DNA of 64,000 nucleotides. Source: JAPPFW01 sp965200835. GTDB taxonomy: Bacteria > Actinomycetota > Acidimicrobiia > Spongiisociales > Spongiisociaceae. Location of the stretch: contig OZ241390.1 of NCBI GenBank assembly GCA_965200835.1, forward strand, positions 1,240,001 through 1,304,000. The letters run 5' to 3'. Shown in pieces: positions 60,427 to 64,000 of the stretch (within the stretch, counting starts at the first letter, position 1; every line of letters starts with the position of its first letter). Under the pieces are notes generated by a model. It ran no database searches and was not told where the DNA came from. It saw nothing but the letters and a program-made list of their open reading frames with translations. Both the position numbers and the translations under genes were made by a program.

Positions 60427-61118
60427 CAGACCACGCTAAGAGTCGGGTCCGGTGATCCCGATGGGGTGCGACGAGAGGGGCCTTTTGCCATAACCGTTGA
60501 TAGCGTACACACCGTTGAGGTGCCGCGTTCCCGGTGCGCGGATCCTTGACATCCACATGCGAGCCTGTTCGTCGCGCCAGGTGTCGAGGCATCAGAGCGA
60601 AGAAGTCGTTGTCGCTGCTCTCCACCCGCACGGCGATCCGGTAGTCGACGATCGTCGCCCTATGGTGGGAGGGGTTGGTCGTTTGCGCGCTACGTAAAGG
60701 CTATCGGGTGCTCCTTGCGGATGATACAAGACGACTTAGGTTGCCGAGGCAAATACTCGTGCTGGTGTAGTCATTCGGGCAAGAAGTAGTAAAGAACAGA
60801 TCTGGCTTGGCCAACTAGGAGCCTCCTTCGCTCAGCTCTGTATCTCATAAACGTAATCAGAATCTTAGGTGACCATCCCGACTGTGCGAGTTTTGTCGAA
60901 GCTGCTAACACAGTATTCGTACCGATAGGACCAACGTGGTGCGTTGAAGATCGCCGCTGGGACTCTCAACTTTCGAAGAGAGCCTAGGAGATACAATGCT
61001 CCAATACCTCCAGAGAAACTTCGTCTGATCCTGTTTGCTGGCCTCACCGGACCCTACTTGTGATGTCTATATCGTTCTGATTCTGATCTAAGGGGCTTCG
61101 ATCTGTCAAGGCCGCCAT

Positions 61119-61169
61119 CTTGGCTATTTCAAGGATCTCAACCAGGTGTTATCCCCCTAAATAGCCAAG
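61119..61169. repeat. 11-bp inverted repeat with 29-base spacer
   Basis: cttggctattt (61119-61129) and aaatagccaag (61159-61169) are perfect inverted copies. The right arm shares four bases with the palindrome that follows, so the two hairpins cannot form at once. Confidence 0.6.
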
Positions 61170-61199
61170 CCGCCGGGTCGATATCGACCCGGCGGCTTG
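61166..61199. terminator. 34-bp perfect palindrome after the binding-protein gene
   Basis: caagccgccgggtcgat with its exact inverse forms a very stable hairpin 30 bp beyond the stop of the minus-strand binding-protein gene. No U-tract follows on the minus strand. It may end or protect that transcript, or be a protein site. Confidence 0.55.
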
Positions 61200-61228
61200 C
61201 TTGTTGCGTTCAGTTACGAACTAGGTGG

Positions 61229-63115
61229 TCAGGATGACTTGGTTACGTAGTAGTAACGGTTGATCTGGTCGGGTCGCCAGATGAACCCTTGGATGTCCTG
61301 GGAGGACGCCACGATGTGATGTGGCTCGGCTAGCCAGACGGCTGGTGCGTCGGCGAGCATGAGGGCCTGCACGTCGTGGTAGAGCTGGGTTCTCTCCGGC
61401 TCTGCCGGGCTCAGGAACTTGGCGGCGTTCAGCTTCTCGGTCACTTCGGGGTTCTCGTAGTTGCTCCGCATGGCGAACGCGTTCGGTTCCCAGAAGAGCT
61501 CCATGTGGTACTGGGGCTCGTTGACCCAAGAACCGGACCCGAAGTAGAACAGGAAGAAGTCCATCGGGTTGATCCGATTGCCTTCCTCGTCCTGGGCGAA
61601 GACGTTGTCCCGGAACTGTCCGGAGTCGAGCCTTACGATGTTGACATCGATCCCGATCTGGGCCAGGGAGGCCTGGACCACGATGGCAAGCTCCGGCGCG
61701 AAGGCCAGGGTGCCGTCTATGTATAGATCGGCGCTGAAGCCATCAGGATGACCGGAGGCAGCCAGCAGCTCCCGGGCCTTGTCCAGATCCTGGCTATAGA
61801 ACGGAGCATCCGGGTTGAACGACGGGGTGGTCGACGGAATCGGCCCACCACCGCGGCTGGCCGCACCGAAGTACACGCCCTCGATCACGTCATCGTACGG
61901 ATACGCATAGGCGATCGCCTGGCGGACGTTCAGGTCGTCGAACGGCGCCCGGGTCGGGTTCATGTACATGACCGCCTGGTTGTTACCACCCACCGTGGTG
62001 ACCTTCACACCCTGATTCCGAAGATCTGGAATGGCGGTGACCGGTACTGCCTCGGCGAAGTCGATGTCGCCTGCTGTCAGGAGGGCCGCCTGCTGGGCTG
62101 CGTCGGGGATCACCCGCAGAATGATGCGCTCTGCCTGGGCCGGGCCCAAGAAGTAGTCGTCATTGCGCTTCAACACGATCTGCACGCCAGGTTCCAGCGA
62201 CTCCAAGTAGTAGGGGCCGGTACCCACATCGTTGGTCTTCAGATAGTTGTGACCCCATGGATCGTCGGTAGTGCCCTTGGTCGACAGGACCTTCGAGTCA
62301 TAGACCGTGACGCCTGCGTTGGAAAGCACATGCAGCGGAAAAGGAGTGGGCTTGTTGAAATCGAACCGGATGTGGTAACGATCGATAACCGTAATGGCAT
62401 CATCGATGTCGCCCTCCGAACCGAAGTCGTACAGGCCGATCACCGCATGGTCGAACCAACCGCCGATGTCCAGGTAGGCCGCCCGGCGGAAGCTCCACTT
62501 CACGTCCTCGGCGGTCATCTCGTTGCCGCTGTGATGGAACTTGACGCCTTCACGGAGCTTGAAGGTCACCGAAGTGCAATCCTCGTTGAACTCCCAACTC
62601 TCGGCCAGCAAACCCTGGGGACGGGTGGAATCCGCCACCAACACCCCGTCGGCGTTCGGGACCAGATGGAAAGTAGTCAGCTGGTCATACATGTTGGCCA
62701 CCATCTCCGATGCACGAGCCTCGAAGTTCCGCCGGGGATCGATAGTCGACACATCACCACTGATGGCCCGGACGATGGTCATACCAGCTACCGGATCGAC
62801 ACCCCTGGGCGGCGCCGCCTCGGACTCCGGAGCACAGCTGCCTTCCTCCCCCATCAGTTCCTCACCGGTGGTAGCAAGCGTTGTGGTCACCTGCTCCTCG
62901 GCCATGGTGGTCTCGGTCATGGCGGTGGTGGTGGTCTCCTCGGCCATAGGCTCTTCGTCGTCCATCATTGCCATGGCCGTGGTAGTAGTCGCCTCAGCGG
63001 CTGCGGCGGTGGTGGCGACAGGGTCCGGTTGGGCGGTGTCGTCGTCCCCGCCGCACGCGGCAGCTACCACCGCGAGCGCCAAGAGCATTGTTACCCACAT
63101 ACGGAATCTGGTCAT
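61229..63115 (-). CDS. Peptide-type ABC substrate-binding lipoprotein
   Basis: 628 residues. The signal peptide ends in a lipobox (VVAAACGG), then an Ala/Thr/Met/Glu-rich low-complexity linker to about residue 90 (ATTTTAMAMMDDEEPMAEE and similar). The family 5 fold begins near 105 (MTIVRAISGDVSTIDPRRNF, VTFKLREGVKFHHSGNEM, VRQAIAYAYPYDDVIEG). It should be the receptor for the DppBC-OppDF importer downstream, despite the 800-bp gap. The hyuAB neighbours suggest it binds cyclised or N-blocked peptides or amino acids. Confidence 0.86.
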   Translation of the reverse strand: MTRFRMWVTMLLALAVVAAACGGDDDTAQPDPVATTAAAAEATTTTAMAMMDDEEPMAEETTTTAMTETTMAEEQVTTTLATTGEELMGEEGSCAPESEAAPPRGVDPVAGMTIVRAISGDVSTIDPRRNFEARASEMVANMYDQLTTFHLVPNADGVLVADSTRPQGLLAESWEFNEDCTSVTFKLREGVKFHHSGNEMTAEDVKWSFRRAAYLDIGGWFDHAVIGLYDFGSEGDIDDAITVIDRYHIRFDFNKPTPFPLHVLSNAGVTVYDSKVLSTKGTTDDPWGHNYLKTNDVGTGPYYLESLEPGVQIVLKRNDDYFLGPAQAERIILRVIPDAAQQAALLTAGDIDFAEAVPVTAIPDLRNQGVKVTTVGGNNQAVMYMNPTRAPFDDLNVRQAIAYAYPYDDVIEGVYFGAASRGGGPIPSTTPSFNPDAPFYSQDLDKARELLAASGHPDGFSADLYIDGTLAFAPELAIVVQASLAQIGIDVNIVRLDSGQFRDNVFAQDEEGNRINPMDFFLFYFGSGSWVNEPQYHMELFWEPNAFAMRSNYENPEVTEKLNAAKFLSPAEPERTQLYHDVQALMLADAPAVWLAEPHHIVASSQDIQGFIWRPDQINRYYYVTKSS

Positions 63116-63328
63116 CTCTACCTTCCTTCTGGAGCTCTCGATGAAATGGCCTGCATACCTGCCAACGAATAGAGCCCCCCGAGGCAGCCCAAAGCCATCA
63201 GATACGCAGCCGCGGGAAATGCTAGCACGGCGCTAATGCCCGGCTTCAAGGGGCCTATCTCGACCCGTCCGGGTCCACGGTCCCGGCGTACAATCTGGAG
63301 GTCCTCGACTTCACCTGGGAGGTAGTGA
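63116..63328. other. Divergent promoter region between binding protein and dipeptidase
   Basis: 213 bp separate the divergent starts. An aaggaag ribosome site lies before the binding-protein ATG and gggaggt before the dipeptidase ATG. No clear paired -35/-10 was recognised by eye. Confidence 0.3.
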
Positions 63329-64000
63329 ATGGCCGTAGTGGACGGGGTCTGCCCGTTGATGACGGATCCCGACAGTTGGGACAGCTGGATACAGGGCGGA
63401 GTCGATATTGCCGTGCCCACGGTGGCGAACTGGGAAGGCCCGGCTGAGACCCTTGGCCTACTGAGGCAATGGGCTCGGTGGCTGGAGTCCGACCCCCGGA
63501 TCGAGGCGATCAGCGAGTCCGATGACTTCGACCGCTTCCCGATCGTTGGCAAGCTGGGTGTGGTGATCCACTTTCAGAACACCCTTCCTATGGGAGATGA
63601 TCTGGCCAACTACCGGCGTTTTCATCGCCGAGGTCTGAGGATGGCTCAGCTTTGCTATAACCGGACCAACGCAGTGGGGGACGGATGCCTGGAACCGGGA
63701 GACGGCCCACTCACCTCGTTCGGGCGACAGGTGGTGGCCGAGATGAATCGTTTGGGGATGGTAGTGGACCTCTCACACACCGGGCGGCGTACCACTATGG
63801 ATGCCATGCGGGTGACGGCGGCTCCCCCGGTGTTCTCGCACTCCAACCCGAAGGCTCTCTGTTCCAACCGTCGCAACATCGATGATGACCAGATCAGAGC
63901 GGTTGCCGACTTGGGTGGTCTGGTGGGGGTCAATGCCTATCCAGCCTTCGTCAGGCAAGGCGGCAAGGGGGCCACGGTGTCTGATCTGGTAGACCACATC
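63329..64000 (+). CDS. M19-family membrane dipeptidase (3' end outside window)
   Basis: The frame runs off the right edge after 224 codons. ATG 63329 follows gggaggt. MAVVDGVCPLMTDPDSWDSW resembles the N-terminal metal region of renal-dipeptidase-like proteins. CYNRTNAVGDGCLEPGDGP, LGMVVDLSHTGRRTTMDAM (a His metal ligand) and PVFSHSNPKALCSNRRN (another His) follow in the proper order. The usual HxD ligand pair near the start appears changed to DGVCP, so the first metal may be missing. In context it could split dipeptides imported by the adjacent ABC system. Confidence 0.78.
   Translation, partial: MAVVDGVCPLMTDPDSWDSWIQGGVDIAVPTVANWEGPAETLGLLRQWARWLESDPRIEAISESDDFDRFPIVGKLGVVIHFQNTLPMGDDLANYRRFHRRGLRMAQLCYNRTNAVGDGCLEPGDGPLTSFGRQVVAEMNRLGMVVDLSHTGRRTTMDAMRVTAAPPVFSHSNPKALCSNRRNIDDDQIRAVADLGGLVGVNAYPAFVRQGGKGATVSDLVDHI

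Larger units (their letters stand above)
60427..61228. other. 800-bp interval without a recognised gene inside the hyu/opp cluster
   Basis: The binding-protein gene (61229) and the permease gene (60426) are separated by an AT-richer segment lacking recognisable genes. A 60-codon minus-strand frame at 60865-61047 has no similarity that I know. Nested inverted repeats mark its 61.1-61.2 kb end. It may be the remnant of an inserted element. No tRNA or structured RNA could be identified by eye. Confidence 0.4.

Noticed and set aside
59387..60631. 415-residue N-terminal extension in frame with the DppC-type permease
   Set aside because: The extension lies over the DppB-type gene in another frame, is His/Arg/Pro-rich like other GC-rich shadow frames, and lacks family similarity. 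The TTG at 59386 gives a normal DppC.
60865..61047. 60-codon minus-strand frame in the hyu/opp gap
   Set aside because: No ribosome site, no recognisable motif, and length compatible with chance in AT-richer DNA. Kept only as part of the unexplained interval.
1..64000. CRISPR arrays, tRNA or rRNA genes, prophage or intact insertion sequences
   Set aside because: Scanning both strands by eye gave no regularly spaced repeats, no tRNA T-loop/anticodon pattern, and no transposase, integrase or structural phage genes. Short tRNAs could be missed without a computed search.

Overview
The window looks like a high-GC actinobacterial chromosome, perhaps a member of the Acidimicrobiia. The reasons are GC-rich codon use with GTG and TTG starts, F420-type luciferase-like enzymes, a mycothiol-type nitroreductase, a GlbO-type truncated haemoglobin and several putative leaderless promoters. 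The species cannot be named from sequence alone. Most genes form catabolic uptake-plus-degradation operons. Scattered among them are defence-like genes and a few decayed genes.

Layout. 1-5.7 kb: end of a HAD phosphatase, then an NMT1-type ABC importer with a tandemly duplicated binding protein, one copy frameshifted. 5.8-13.2 kb: reductive pyrimidine catabolism (ureidopropionase, class III aminotransferase, dihydropyrimidinase, methylmalonate-semialdehyde dehydrogenase, LLM oxidoreductase), probably fed by that importer. 13.3-19.8 kb: cupin, aromatic amino acid decarboxylase, leuCD, lgt, and a DAHP synthase-chorismate mutase fusion behind a ribosome-mediated attenuator with a Tyr-Tyr-His-Phe-Val-Phe leader peptide. 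19.9-24.4 kb: TRAP transporter in convergent halves and a Ca/Na antiporter. 24.4-26.8 kb: PIN nuclease, XRE-ImmA protein and a truncated nucleotidyltransferase. 26.8-31.7 kb: LLM oxidoreductase, a thioredoxin-fold nitroreductase whose nucleophilic Cys codon is TGA (candidate selenoprotein), pepN and glbO. This order resembles Rv2466c-Rv2467-Rv2470 of M. tuberculosis. 31.8-39.4 kb: M20-like protein lacking catalytic residues, OLD-family nuclease, SDR, NicX-like enzyme, PLD-like protein, and a decayed acyl-CoA synthetase in an AT-richer patch.

39.4-52.8 kb: a peptide-type ABC importer with two SDRs, a ceramidase-like hydrolase and a cupin on the minus strand. Its second ATPase lies on the plus strand with an aldose epimerase and an SMP-30 lactonase. 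An AlbA_2 regulator flanked by 105-bp imperfect direct repeats sits between the two arms. 52.9-64 kb: hyuAB with a second complete peptide-type ABC importer and a divergent M19 dipeptidase that runs off the window, suggesting use of cyclic-imide or oxoproline-type peptide derivatives.

The most notable observations are the UGA codon at the catalytic Cys of the Rv2466c-like protein with a nearby SECIS-like hairpin, and the complete attenuator in front of the DAHP synthase. No tRNA, rRNA, CRISPR array, intact transposase or prophage was seen.
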